From positions 1 through 53,838 of the forward strand of contig JAGBGO010000039.1 of assembly GCA_017935905.1 (NCBI GenBank): a stretch of 53,838 nucleotides of DNA, written 5' to 3'. The stretch comes from Clostridia bacterium. GTDB taxonomy: Bacteria > Bacillota > Clostridia > UBA1212 > UBA1255. The position numbers and the translations under genes are program-made. Positions within the stretch are counted from its first letter, which is position 1. The number at the start of each line of letters is the position of its first letter. A model generated the notes under the pieces. It had not been told where the DNA came from and did not search any database. It worked only from the letters and a program-made list of their open reading frames with translations. Shown one piece after another: positions 9,899-18,660 of this stretch.

Positions 9899-12565
9899 AT
9901 GAAACATTATTTGAATGCTGCAGACGCTGTGTTGGAACACATGCAGTCTGCACCAAACGGGTTGTCTGAGAGTGAGGCAAGCAAACGCCTTGAGGCGAAC
10001 GGAAAGAACCGCCTTGCGGAGGGGAAGAAGGAAAGCTTGATTCACCGCTTTTTCAAGCAACTGGCAGAGCCTATGACCATTATTTTGTTGGTTGCGGCGG
10101 CTATTTCTGCGGGATTGGAAATTTATAACGGTGTGGCCAGTGGCCATTGGGCATTCCCGTCAGACGTAGTCATTATCCTTGCGGTGGTATTAATTAACGC
10201 GGTATTAGGTGTTTTCCAGGAAAGTAAAGCTGAGAAAGCTATTGAGGCGCTCCAGGAAATGTCTAAAGCACAGTCAAAAGTTATTCGGGACGGCCGACAG
10301 ATTACAATCCCCAGCGAAGATTTAGTGGTGGGTGATATTATTGTATTGGAAGCCGGCGACGCAGTTCCTGCAGATGCACGAATTCTGGAATGTGCTTCTA
10401 TGAAGATTGAAGAAGCCGCCCTTACCGGTGAATCCGTTCCTGTAGATAAACGAGTAGAAGCCCTCAATTCCGGAGACAACGGAGACGTTGCTTTGGGCGA
10501 TCGAAAGAATATGGTCTTTATGGGCAGTACAGTGGTATATGGACGAGGTAAAGCCGTTGTTGTGGCCACGGGTATGGATACGGAAATGGGTAAGATCGCC
10601 AATGCCCTTGCCCAAGCTGAAGAAGGCAAGACGCCTTTGCAGTTGAAATTGGCCGGTCTGAGTAAGATCCTTACGTATTTGGTTATTGGTATCTGTGTCG
10701 TTATCTTTGCAGTGAACCTTATTCGGGAAGCGATTGGCGGCCAGTTTGGTGCGAAGATTATTTTGGATACGTTTATGATTGCCATTTCTTTGGCAGTTGC
10801 GGCAATTCCGGAAGGATTAGCAACGGTAGTTACAATCGTGCTTTCCATCGGCGTTACGAATATGTCTAAGCGCAATGCTATCATTCGTAAGTTAACCGCC
10901 GTAGAGACGCTGGGTTGCACCCAAATTATTTGTTCGGATAAGACCGGAACGTTGACCCAAAACAAGATGACAGTAGTGGACCATTACGGTTCGGATGAAA
11001 CCCTGCTGGCTACCGCAATGTCTATGTGCTCCGATGCACAGCTAGATAAAGAAGTGGGGGAGGCTGTGGGTGAACCTACTGAATGCGCGCTGGTCAACTA
11101 CGCTAATAAATTGGGCTTAGATAAGAACGTGCAGACGTTAGAATTGGTTCGCGTGGGCGAAGTTCCCTTTGATTCCGGCCGTAAGATGATGTCTACGGTA
11201 CACAAGAACGCAGAAGGTCAATTGATTCAATTTACAAAAGGCGCGCCGGACGAAGTACTCAAGCGTTGTACCAAGGCTTTGGTAGACGGTGCGGTTGTGG
11301 ATATGACGGATGAAATTCGTGCTGATATTTTGAAAGCCAACAAGGCCATGGCGGACCAAGCCCTTCGTGTATTGTCCGCAGCGAAGAAAGATTTGACGGC
11401 GGAACCGAAAGAATACACTGCGGATGTTGTAGAGAAGGATCTTTGCTTTATCGGTTTGGTGGGCATGATCGATCCTGTTCGTCCGGAAGTTAAACCGGCG
11501 ATTGACGAATGTCGCAGTGCGGGAATTCGTCCTATTATGATTACAGGTGACCACAAGGATACGGCTGTGGCAATTGCAATGCAACTGGGAATTATTACTT
11601 CTGCGGATCAAGCCATTACCGGTGCTGAGCTGGATGAGATTTCTGACGAAGAGTTTGAAACGGCGGTTGAGAAGTTTTCGGTTTACGCCCGCGTTCAACC
11701 GGAACACAAGACCCGCATCGTCAATGCTTGGCGGAAGAAGGGTATGGTTACGGCTATGACCGGTGACGGTGTCAACGACGCACCTTCTATTAAGAATGCA
11801 GATATCGGCGTGGGGATGGGTATTACCGGTACGGACGTTACCAAGAACGTTGCAGACATGATTTTGGCAGATGATAACTTCGCGACCATTGTTTCCGCAG
11901 TTGGAGAGGGACGTCGCATTTATGATAATATTCGGAAAGCGATTCAGTTTTTGCTTGCCTCCAACCTGTCTGAAGTGCTTTCGATTTTCTTTGCAACGTT
12001 GATTGGCTTTACGATTTTCCAACCGGTACACCTGCTTTGGATCAATTTGATCACAGACTGTTTCCCGGCGCTTGCTTTGGGTATGGAGAAACCGGAAGCA
12101 GATATTATGAACCGTAAACCCAGAGACGCGAAAGAAGGTATTTTCGCAGGCGGTCTCGGTGTGGCGGTTGCTTACCAGGGATTTTTGGTAACGTTGATTA
12201 CCATGGCTGCATACGCTGTTGGATATTTCTGGTTGGCTGATATTCGCCATAATGCTTCTCCTGCGGCGCTGGGTACCAGCATGGCGTTCTTAACGCTGTC
12301 TATGGCGGAAATCTTCCACGCATTCAATATGCGCTCGCTCCATGGTTCTATTTTCAAAATGAAGTCTCAAAACAAATGGTTATGGGGTGCCGGTGTGCTG
12401 TCTTTGTTACTGACCACCGTTGTATTGGAAGTTCCGTTCTTGGCTACCGCTTTTGACTTAGCACAACTGGATTGGATGGAGTACGGCATCGCAATGTTAC
12501 TGGCAATTTCGATCATTCCCATTGTTGAGATTGTGAAGTTGATTCAGCGCAAAATTCAGAAATAA
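9899..12565 (+). CDS. P-type (P2) cation-transporting ATPase, probable Mn2+ exporter
   Basis: This 888-residue membrane pump is of the PMR1/SERCA-like P2 class. Motifs in order are TGES in the actuator domain near residue 175, the M4 sequence AIPEGLATVV, the phosphorylation site SDKTGTLTQNK near 346, nucleotide-binding KGAPDEVL, ITGDHKDTA near 546, TGDGVNDAPS near 620, and LLWINLITDCFPALALG in M6. Family members are usually called Ca2+ ATPases. Here the upstream manganese riboswitch argues that the exported ion is Mn2+. The ATG at 9899 is chosen because AAGGAGGAGAT lies directly upstream; a longer reading frame from 9827 would run through the terminator hairpin. Confidence 0.93.
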   Translation: MKHYLNAADAVLEHMQSAPNGLSESEASKRLEANGKNRLAEGKKESLIHRFFKQLAEPMTIILLVAAAISAGLEIYNGVASGHWAFPSDVVIILAVVLINAVLGVFQESKAEKAIEALQEMSKAQSKVIRDGRQITIPSEDLVVGDIIVLEAGDAVPADARILECASMKIEEAALTGESVPVDKRVEALNSGDNGDVALGDRKNMVFMGSTVVYGRGKAVVVATGMDTEMGKIANALAQAEEGKTPLQLKLAGLSKILTYLVIGICVVIFAVNLIREAIGGQFGAKIILDTFMIAISLAVAAIPEGLATVVTIVLSIGVTNMSKRNAIIRKLTAVETLGCTQIICSDKTGTLTQNKMTVVDHYGSDETLLATAMSMCSDAQLDKEVGEAVGEPTECALVNYANKLGLDKNVQTLELVRVGEVPFDSGRKMMSTVHKNAEGQLIQFTKGAPDEVLKRCTKALVDGAVVDMTDEIRADILKANKAMADQALRVLSAAKKDLTAEPKEYTADVVEKDLCFIGLVGMIDPVRPEVKPAIDECRSAGIRPIMITGDHKDTAVAIAMQLGIITSADQAITGAELDEISDEEFETAVEKFSVYARVQPEHKTRIVNAWRKKGMVTAMTGDGVNDAPSIKNADIGVGMGITGTDVTKNVADMILADDNFATIVSAVGEGRRIYDNIRKAIQFLLASNLSEVLSIFFATLIGFTIFQPVHLLWINLITDCFPALALGMEKPEADIMNRKPRDAKEGIFAGGLGVAVAYQGFLVTLITMAAYAVGYFWLADIRHNASPAALGTSMAFLTLSMAEIFHAFNMRSLHGSIFKMKSQNKWLWGAGVLSLLLTTVVLEVPFLATAFDLAQLDWMEYGIAMLLAISIIPIVEIVKLIQRKIQK

Positions 12566-12583
12566 TTTATTGGAAAAAGTCTT

Positions 12584-12612
12584 TTGACAAACTTGTCTCC
12601 TTTGGGTACAAT
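12584..12612 (+). promoter_or_regulatory. promoter for the nucleoid-associated protein gene
   Basis: TTGACA (12584-12589) and TACAAT (12607-12612) are 17 nt apart. The leader contains one inverted copy of the GTAAAATG word (12620-12627) just before the AAGGAG ribosome site. Confidence 0.75.
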
Positions 12613-12643
12613 GAAGAAACATTTTACCCGAAGGAGATTTTTT

Positions 12644-13663
12644 ATGCCTAAACTAATCAGCAGCGACAGCATTTCCATTCAGAAAGCCATTATCCATTTT
12701 CTGGATTTGAATACAACGGAAGCGGTGGTTTCCAACAAAACCACGGCCATTGATGACGATATCGACGACTACTTGAAAGCCCACATTGAGAAGGCTTTTA
12801 ACAGCGACGATATTAAGAAATGTGAATTTGAGAGGGAAGGTTTCGTGTCTCAAAACTTAACGGATCTGCGCCACAATTTTGTGGAGTTTTCCCAGGAGCT
12901 GGCACGCCGCTTCTTCGGCGTGATGCAAGATGCGGGCACCATTCCCAGCGGCGATCTGATTGAAGTGCTGGCCAATATCGGACCGGAGGAGTTTTTCTGC
13001 GTTTTCAAGATGAATTACAAGACGTCTTTTGTACACGAATTTCGTGCCATTGCAGAAACCCATTCCATCAATTTTGTGAAGCACCACGGCATTTTACCGG
13101 GAAAAACCGCCAAACTGGACGAGGCCTTCCTCATCAATCTGGACACCCGGGAAATTTACCTTTTGGAGAAGAAATTTGAAATTAACGGGGTGAAAGATTT
13201 TTACATATCACCGACTATTTTAGGTTGCACCGATACCTTGTCGGTGAAGAGCCAGGTACAGTTGGTGCGAAAGACGGCAGAGAAGATTTACCAGGAACAC
13301 TACGGAGAAACTGTGGATATGAAGCCCCGTGTGGCAGAAGCTATTTACAAAGAGCTTCATGCCCAGGAACAGTTCAAAATTGAAAATATTTATGAAAATT
13401 TTACCGACGCTTTCCCGGAAATGGGTCCCGAGTTGCGCTCGGCGATGGAAGGCTCGCCTGTGGAGGCCCATAAATTGCAGCCGGTGCCGGATTCAGAGTA
13501 CAAAAAGATTGCCCGACAGACGGTGAAGTCCAATTTCGGCGTGGAAGTTAAGATTCCCACAAAGATGTACAGCAACAAAGAGGCGGTGGAGTTCATACAT
13601 CATCCGGACGGGTCCGTATCGCTGCTGATTAAGGGGATTGTGAACGGGAAAGAAGAGTCGTGA
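12644..13663 (+). CDS. nucleoid-associated protein, NdpA/YejK family
   Basis: This 339-residue soluble protein starts MPKLISSDSISIQKAIIHFL. It has the family pattern of an N-terminal 'ISIQKAIIHFLD' strand-helix and a central FCVFKMNYKTSFVHE/INFVKHHGILP segment, then DEAFLINLDTREIYLLEKKF. Members bind DNA and accompany the nucleoid; their precise role in Firmicutes is unclear. The ATG at 12644 follows CGAAGGAGATTTTTT and a good promoter. The gene ends at a strong terminator-like hairpin (13682-13727). Confidence 0.8.
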   Translation: MPKLISSDSISIQKAIIHFLDLNTTEAVVSNKTTAIDDDIDDYLKAHIEKAFNSDDIKKCEFEREGFVSQNLTDLRHNFVEFSQELARRFFGVMQDAGTIPSGDLIEVLANIGPEEFFCVFKMNYKTSFVHEFRAIAETHSINFVKHHGILPGKTAKLDEAFLINLDTREIYLLEKKFEINGVKDFYISPTILGCTDTLSVKSQVQLVRKTAEKIYQEHYGETVDMKPRVAEAIYKELHAQEQFKIENIYENFTDAFPEMGPELRSAMEGSPVEAHKLQPVPDSEYKKIARQTVKSNFGVEVKIPTKMYSNKEAVEFIHHPDGSVSLLIKGIVNGKEES

Positions 13664-13681
13664 TGCGGGTGTTGACGCGGC

Positions 13682-13727
13682 GCTTCACTTTAAATTTGTA
13701 AAATTTCAATTTTAAGTGAAGCTTTTT
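13682..13727 (+). terminator. intrinsic terminator after the nucleoid-associated protein gene
   Basis: GCTTCACTT (13682-13690) pairs with AAGTGAAGC (13714-13722), extended inward by A/T pairs, and is followed by a run of five T. The loop is unusually long. The arm word TTCACT/AGTGAA recurs at 13768, 13798 and 13830. Confidence 0.7.
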
Positions 13728-13797
13728 GGAAAATGCTCATACCTTTTCGATAAAAAGGCTGATTTATAGTGAAAAACAAGGTTTTGGATAGAGAAAA

Positions 13798-13840
13798 TTC
13801 ACTCCATTTCGCCAGTTTCGGTAAAATGGAGTGAAATATT
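13798..13840 (-). terminator. terminator-like hairpin after the secreted glycosidase gene
   Basis: TTCACTCCATTT (13798-13809) and AAATGGAGTGAA (13824-13835) form 12 perfect pairs around a 14-nt loop. On the minus strand the hairpin follows the stop codon at 13852. A copy of GTAAAATG (13821-13828) overlaps the loop and arm. Confidence 0.6.
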
Positions 13841-13851
13841 TTTTCATTCAA

Positions 13852-15918
13852 TTATTTAGCTTTCTTTTTTACCAGCACGATACAAACTAATGCGGCTGCT
13901 GCGACAAAAACGATGCCGCCTGCGATGATGCCCCAAATGTAGCCGGGCAGGCCGAAAGGCGCGGGTTCATCCGGTGCAGGGGTGGTCGGCTCCGGCAAAG
14001 AAGTCATAAAGGAGAACATGAAACGTCCGCCGGGAGCAACGTCTCCATATTGGTAGAAGTCCAGGATATCGCCGCTGTCTTCCGTAGCGCCGTCTTCCCG
14101 GGTGTTGTCCGTCCACTTAAAATTAAAGCTCAAATCATTGGTGTCGGATAGACCTAACAAGGAACGGGGAATCGCAATTTGAAGCCTTTTTCCCGACACG
14201 GAGAAAGAAACGGTTCCCACTTGCTCAAACTTCCAACCGCCCAAAGAACGCTCCACCACAGCCTTGCCGTCTTTGGGAGAAACTCGGTTTACCACGTACT
14301 CAAAACCTTCCCAATTCTTGGAGATTCCGGTGGGATCCGTGTCCAGCAGCAAACGCATCCAGGCCGGATCGGAAGAAGCCGTTAAATCCTCTAAGGTTTC
14401 CACCATAAAGTAGAGATTCTCTCGGTCGTAAGCCACTTTGGACGTGATAATATCGTTGCGCATAGTGTGGTTCTCGTAATGGGTGCCTTTGGCGCCGCTG
14501 ATGTTTCGCTCCCGGGTGCTGCGGGCGTAGTGATTGTACGCTAAAGAAACGTCTGCCCATTCATCTGAAGATGCGAAAATATCAATGGTTTGCTGCACGT
14601 TGGATTCCGGGGTGGCAATCGGCGGTGTTTGCACGCCTTTGTATCTGCGGATATTTTCCACCATCTGATAATAATAGTGGTCTTTCAGAACGCCCTTGGA
14701 AGGTTCGATGTCCCGGCTGTATGCGTCGGTAAAATTATCGGAAAATGCATTGGTTGTTCCTTGCCATTCCCGGTTTCGCTGGGCAATCCACTCGTTGAAT
14801 CCGGTAATAAAAATGAAATCTGGATCTACTTCCAGGGCATAATCCCATTGCTGTTGGAAATTCAAACCGTACAAATACGCATCCTTGGTATCTTTGTCGA
14901 TGGTGACGGAAACGCCGTTTTTCATATAACTGTAGGCATAATCTCCGTCTGCCCAGCCTCTGCCGTGTAGACCGCCGCGCGGGTCGTTCTGCGCCACCAT
15001 TTCCATGCTGCCATCCTTATTTGTGCGGATATTCTGGGCAACGCTTACGGTCATTTGCTCCACGGTCCCGTCTGCGCGCACACCGTGCTTCGTTTGGGGA
15101 TATGCGGAGCACCAACCCCATACTTTATCGCTGTAATTAAAGGATTCCTGGAAATACAAAGGATTGTTAATGCGGAAGGTGAAGAAATCGGCAATCTCTT
15201 TCTCCGCCGGCTTGGATACGTCCAGAGAAGCGGCGTGCCCCATAATCAAAGGCTTGCCTTCCCAATAAAACCATAAATCCTTGTAGCGCTCTTTCTCGTA
15301 CAAGCTTTTGTAAATGGTGCGAAGTTGCAATTTTCCGTTCTCTCCGGCTGCAAAACTGATTAAGAATGCAATCTTCGGCACGTTGACGCCGTCTTGTTTG
15401 GCTTCCTCAAAAATCTTGCAAAGGAATAAAAAACTGTCGTTAAATGTTAAAGAACCGTTGGAACAGTCGAAGAAAATCACGTCTACGCCGGCATCTGCCA
15501 GCAGTTCTGCGTGCTTCCGGATGACGTAGGCGTCGGCACCGTTATAATAGCCGTAAAGCGGCTCGTTCCACCAAAGTACCGACTTGTTCTGCCAAGCACT
15601 GTGGTTGTAGTCGTTTTGGGCATCGGGGGCCTGGGCTATAATCTGGGTGATATTGCCCGGCTCGTAATTTCGCCAGTGATTAAACCAAATCCAGTAGAAA
15701 CAGCCCACCGTTTTGTCTTTTCGCAGGGTGCCCACGTCTTCGTAGCCGCTTAATGTTCTGCCAAGACCGTCTACGGCGGTCCAGGTATCCGGCAGAATAC
15801 CGTCTTGGGAGACGGAAACTGGGGGCTCTTCCGCAGAAATGGGTAAAATGGGTACTTGTGCAAACCCCATAGCGAGGAAAAGCACTAAGCTGACGATACA
15901 TACCAACCACTTTTTCAT
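13852..15918 (-). CDS. secreted, membrane-anchored glycoside-hydrolase-like protein with C-terminal sugar-binding-like domain
   Basis: This is a 688-residue surface protein. It has a signal peptide (residues 1-29, ending PISAEE). Residues ~38-425 look like a TIM-barrel hydrolase domain: VDGLGRTLSGYEDVG, GCFYWIWFNHW, WWNEPLYGYYNGADAYVIRK, LLADAGVDVIFFDCSNG, LWFYWEGKPLIMGH and FIFITGFNEWIAQ. Acidic pairs in these motifs are candidate catalytic residues. Residues ~440-640 resemble a CBM9/DOMON-type domain (VAYDRENLYFMVETLEDL). The C-terminus has one transmembrane helix followed by VKKKAK. The architecture recalls GH99/DUF5010-type proteins, but I cannot name a substrate. A closely related copy without signal peptide starts at 52379. 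A TTTACA-17-TATGAT promoter lies at 15956-15984. Confidence 0.75.
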   Translation of the reverse strand: MKKWLVCIVSLVLFLAMGFAQVPILPISAEEPPVSVSQDGILPDTWTAVDGLGRTLSGYEDVGTLRKDKTVGCFYWIWFNHWRNYEPGNITQIIAQAPDAQNDYNHSAWQNKSVLWWNEPLYGYYNGADAYVIRKHAELLADAGVDVIFFDCSNGSLTFNDSFLFLCKIFEEAKQDGVNVPKIAFLISFAAGENGKLQLRTIYKSLYEKERYKDLWFYWEGKPLIMGHAASLDVSKPAEKEIADFFTFRINNPLYFQESFNYSDKVWGWCSAYPQTKHGVRADGTVEQMTVSVAQNIRTNKDGSMEMVAQNDPRGGLHGRGWADGDYAYSYMKNGVSVTIDKDTKDAYLYGLNFQQQWDYALEVDPDFIFITGFNEWIAQRNREWQGTTNAFSDNFTDAYSRDIEPSKGVLKDHYYYQMVENIRRYKGVQTPPIATPESNVQQTIDIFASSDEWADVSLAYNHYARSTRERNISGAKGTHYENHTMRNDIITSKVAYDRENLYFMVETLEDLTASSDPAWMRLLLDTDPTGISKNWEGFEYVVNRVSPKDGKAVVERSLGGWKFEQVGTVSFSVSGKRLQIAIPRSLLGLSDTNDLSFNFKWTDNTREDGATEDSGDILDFYQYGDVAPGGRFMFSFMTSLPEPTTPAPDEPAPFGLPGYIWGIIAGGIVFVAAAALVCIVLVKKKAK

Positions 15919-15955
15919 AAAAAGCCTTCTTTCCTTTCGATTTCAGTCAAATATA

Positions 15956-15984
15956 ATCATATAACGACGGACAGTATTTGTAAA
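15956..15984 (-). promoter_or_regulatory. promoter for the secreted glycosidase-like gene
   Basis: On the minus strand, TTTACA (15984-15979) and TATGAT (15961-15956) are 17 nt apart, about 40 nt before the start codon. Confidence 0.6.
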
Positions 15985-15989
15985 TAGAA

Positions 15990-16862
15990 TCACAAAACTT
16001 CCTCTAAATATGGGATAGACTGGGCAGCACCCATACGGGAGACGGAAATACCGGCGGCTTTGGAAGCTCGTTCCATAGAGGCCTGCACAGAAAGTCCTTT
16101 CACTATAGAGGCAATAAAATAGCCGGTGTACGTATCGCCGGCAGCGGTGGTATCCACCGCTTGTACCGGGTAAATGGATTGCTTGTATACGCTTCCTTTA
16201 GTCCAACAAAGGCTGCCTTCAGACCCTAACGTAAGTACAAGATTGGAATTTGGATACATTTTACCGAAATTCTCCAAAATCTCCTCCGGATGAATGCTTC
16301 CGAACAAAGCTTCGCCCTCCACTTCGTTGCAAAACCACCAGGTTACGTCCGATAGCGGCAATGTTTGGACATTCGCGCCAAGCGGGGAGGGGTTGAATAC
16401 AATCTGCATCCCTTTCTCACGCGCGACTGCAAAAGCTTCAGGAAGGCCGCTGGTTTCGTTCTGGAGTACCAGAAAATCGCCGGGGACCGCATCCTGTAAA
16501 AAGGTCTCTATGTACGCCCGGTCAATCTTGTGGTTGGTGCCTGCATACAGCAAAATGCAATTTTGCCCACGGGGATCTACTTGAATCATGGCATGACCGC
16601 ACGGTTCGGATGCCCGGGTGATGCGACTTACGTCTGCACCGGCGGCTGAAAGGGTGTCGATCAAAAATTGCCCGTTGTCTCCTACCACGGCACCGTGGAT
16701 GACTTCTGCACCGGCTTTGGCCAATGCCACCGATTGGTTGAGACCTTTTCCTCCGGGGAAGGTTTGCAAACTTTCCGAAGACAGCGTTTCTTTTGCAGCC
16801 ACAAAATGGGGCACTTTGTATACGTAATCAATATTAAGGGAACCTAAATTATAAACTTTCAT
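15990..16862 (-). CDS. PfkB-family carbohydrate kinase, ribokinase-like
   Basis: This 290-residue sugar or nucleoside kinase starts MKVYNLGSLNIDYVYKVPHF and carries FPGGKGLNQSVALAKAGAEV (PfkB signature 1). The second signature, VDTTAAGDTYTGYF near residue 245, has the catalytic Asp. It fits a ribokinase phosphorylating ribose released by the adjacent nucleoside hydrolase. The ATG at 16862 overlaps the TGA of that gene (TGATG), and AGGAGG lies inside the end of the upstream gene, so translation is coupled. The sugar specificity is inferred from context. Confidence 0.88.
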   Translation of the reverse strand: MKVYNLGSLNIDYVYKVPHFVAAKETLSSESLQTFPGGKGLNQSVALAKAGAEVIHGAVVGDNGQFLIDTLSAAGADVSRITRASEPCGHAMIQVDPRGQNCILLYAGTNHKIDRAYIETFLQDAVPGDFLVLQNETSGLPEAFAVAREKGMQIVFNPSPLGANVQTLPLSDVTWWFCNEVEGEALFGSIHPEEILENFGKMYPNSNLVLTLGSEGSLCWTKGSVYKQSIYPVQAVDTTAAGDTYTGYFIASIVKGLSVQASMERASKAAGISVSRMGAAQSIPYLEEVL

Positions 16863-17788
16863 CAAAAACCTCCTAACGTGCGGAACAAATCTTCCATCAA
16901 GGCATCCCGGTGGATGTGATAGACGTACCGAATCAAATGATTTTGCTGCGAAGGGGCATACTGGAAATCATATTGGGGCAGGGGCGCGGGAAGCAGTTGA
17001 TCGTCCATAAAACGGTGGTTTTCATTGAGTAACCAAGCAACTGCCGTAACGTCCCAAATGGGGCGGGTCCAGGGTTTCCCGGAGGCATAGGTCTCGGCTG
17101 CTTCTTCTGTGTGTGCGTACAGATAATCGCACAAAGCGTTCTTTCCTTTCAGCCAGCAGGCAAGTTCTGCTTTTCCTGTAGCGAAACTGCTTACAACCCC
17201 CATACAGGGAAGCTGCACCAGGGGGATTCCGCAACTGAACACGATTCTGGCCCCGGCAATATCCTGCATCATATTAAACTCTGCTGCGCCGTGACTCGGC
17301 CAGTGATGCCCGTGTCCTCCTAACCAAACCAATACGCAATTTTCTTTCATAGCAGGATTTCGTAAAATGGCGGAAGCGACGTTTGTAATGGCGCCAATGG
17401 CAACGATATATAAAGGGTGCTCCGGGGTATAACCGTTGGCTAATTCTGCAAGAAAATCCGTTCCGTCGGAAGGCACCGGCGTTTTCTCGTCGGGCAAGTA
17501 GTGGGATGCGCCTTGGTAGACATTTTTTTCTAATTCTGTATGACCGGATAAACGGAGCAACTTCAAAATTTCGTGATAACTCTTGATCATGCCGTCTTCG
17601 GGACCGGTAGAATTGTCATTGTAAAAAGGCGCTGCACAAATGCCTTGTACGTGAAATTTCTCGCTATGTCCTAACATATAACTAATGGCGAATTGGTCGT
17701 CAATTTCGTTGTATGCGTCTGTATCCAATACGACGTCAATCGGCCCTGCCGGGGGAGTTAGATTCTTTATATATTGTTCTTGTGTCAT
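16862..17788 (-). CDS. inosine/uridine-preferring nucleoside hydrolase family protein
   Basis: This 308-residue protein carries the family calcium-site motif DVVLDTDAYNEIDDQFAISY near residue 20 and IVAIGAITNVA, the second conserved stretch. The family hydrolyses the N-glycosidic bond of ribonucleosides, giving ribose and base. The ATG at 17788 follows AAAGGAG. The gene forms a two-gene operon with the PfkB kinase, matching nucleoside salvage, and is divergent from an AraC regulator with a symmetric promoter between them. The exact nucleoside is unknown. Confidence 0.85.
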   Translation of the reverse strand: MTQEQYIKNLTPPAGPIDVVLDTDAYNEIDDQFAISYMLGHSEKFHVQGICAAPFYNDNSTGPEDGMIKSYHEILKLLRLSGHTELEKNVYQGASHYLPDEKTPVPSDGTDFLAELANGYTPEHPLYIVAIGAITNVASAILRNPAMKENCVLVWLGGHGHHWPSHGAAEFNMMQDIAGARIVFSCGIPLVQLPCMGVVSSFATGKAELACWLKGKNALCDYLYAHTEEAAETYASGKPWTRPIWDVTAVAWLLNENHRFMDDQLLPAPLPQYDFQYAPSQQNHLIRYVYHIHRDALMEDLFRTLGGF

Positions 17789-17811
17789 CGGATTGTCTCC
17801 TTTCGTGCTTT

Positions 17812-17899
17812 CAGTATAGCACAAGAAAGTTTTTCGGAATATAATGTTTTCGTTTGATTTTTATACGTTTTGGCTTTTTTGTAGTTTTGTGCTATACTG
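17812..17899. promoter_or_regulatory. symmetric divergent promoter region
   Basis: A perfect 13-bp inverted repeat, CAGTATAGCACAA (17812-17824) and TTGTGCTATACTG (17887-17899), brackets an A/T-rich spacer. Each arm contains an extended -10 (TGTGCTATACT): the left arm drives the nucleoside hydrolase operon on the minus strand and the right arm drives the AraC gene on the plus strand. -35 boxes are weak, which suggests activator dependence. Confidence 0.7.
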
Positions 17900-17925
17900 C
17901 ACTCGTAGGAGGTGCGCCGGGTAAA

Positions 17926-18660
17926 ATGTTTGAGAACGTATCACTTGTTTCCGTTTGGGACGCTAAAAAGTTTGAGAATGAGGCGGTCACTTATCACGAT
18001 CATCCTTGTTATGAACTGGTTTATTACGAAAAAGGGAGAGGCACGACTACCTTGCAAGATAAGACGTATACTTTTGTTGAAAATACGTACACCGTGATCC
18101 CACCCCACTTGCTCCATAATGAAAAACATCAAATAGACGGACACGTGATTTGTCTCACGTTTCAAGGAGAACTTCCTTCTATGCCGCTCTTTCGTGAGGA
18201 TGATTCCGGTGCGGTACGGCAACTGTTACATACGTTGCTTGCTGAAATTCGGGATCAACGGTATGGGTATCAAACCATTTTACAGACCTCCCTCCAAGCC
18301 CTCTTGGTGCACGTACTTCGCGGGCGGCATAGCGCCGGTGGAGAGAAAAACGTAGCCTACGTTGTAGGCTATTTACAGCAAAATTATCGGGATCGGATTG
18401 TGCTGGCGGATTGTGCAAAACAATTGAATATTAGTTATGATTATTTTCAGCATAAATTTAAAGAACACACCGGGATGTCACCCAGAGGTTTTCTTCTTCA
18501 CTGTCGCATCGATGCGGCAAAGAAACTGTTGGAACGTACATCACTGGATTGCACGGAGATTGCGTATCGATGCGGATTCTCTACTTCTGCCCAGTTTGCG
18601 ATGCTGTTTAAGCGGGAAGTGGGCGTGTCTCCGCTGCAATACCGCAAAAGGGACTCATAA
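17926..18660 (+). CDS. AraC-family transcriptional regulator
   Basis: This 244-residue regulator has an N-terminal cupin sensor domain (YHDHPCYELVYYEKGRG ... VIPPHLLHNEKH). Its C-terminal double helix-turn-helix is near 145-240 (LADCAKQLNISYDYFQHKF ... TEIAYRCGFSTSAQFAMLFK). It is divergent from the nucleoside hydrolase/PfkB kinase operon and probably controls it, with ligand unknown. The ATG at 17926 is the first plausible start after AGGAGG (17907-17912). The spacing is a long 13 nt, and the start codon lies inside a GTAAAATG word. Its stop codon abuts that of the convergent lipase gene. Confidence 0.85.
   Translation: MFENVSLVSVWDAKKFENEAVTYHDHPCYELVYYEKGRGTTTLQDKTYTFVENTYTVIPPHLLHNEKHQIDGHVICLTFQGELPSMPLFREDDSGAVRQLLHTLLAEIRDQRYGYQTILQTSLQALLVHVLRGRHSAGGEKNVAYVVGYLQQNYRDRIVLADCAKQLNISYDYFQHKFKEHTGMSPRGFLLHCRIDAAKKLLERTSLDCTEIAYRCGFSTSAQFAMLFKREVGVSPLQYRKRDS

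Noticed and set aside
10123..12357. Several long minus-strand open frames opposite the ATPase gene
   Set aside because: They are shadow frames of a long, codon-biased gene and show no recognisable protein features or ribosome sites.
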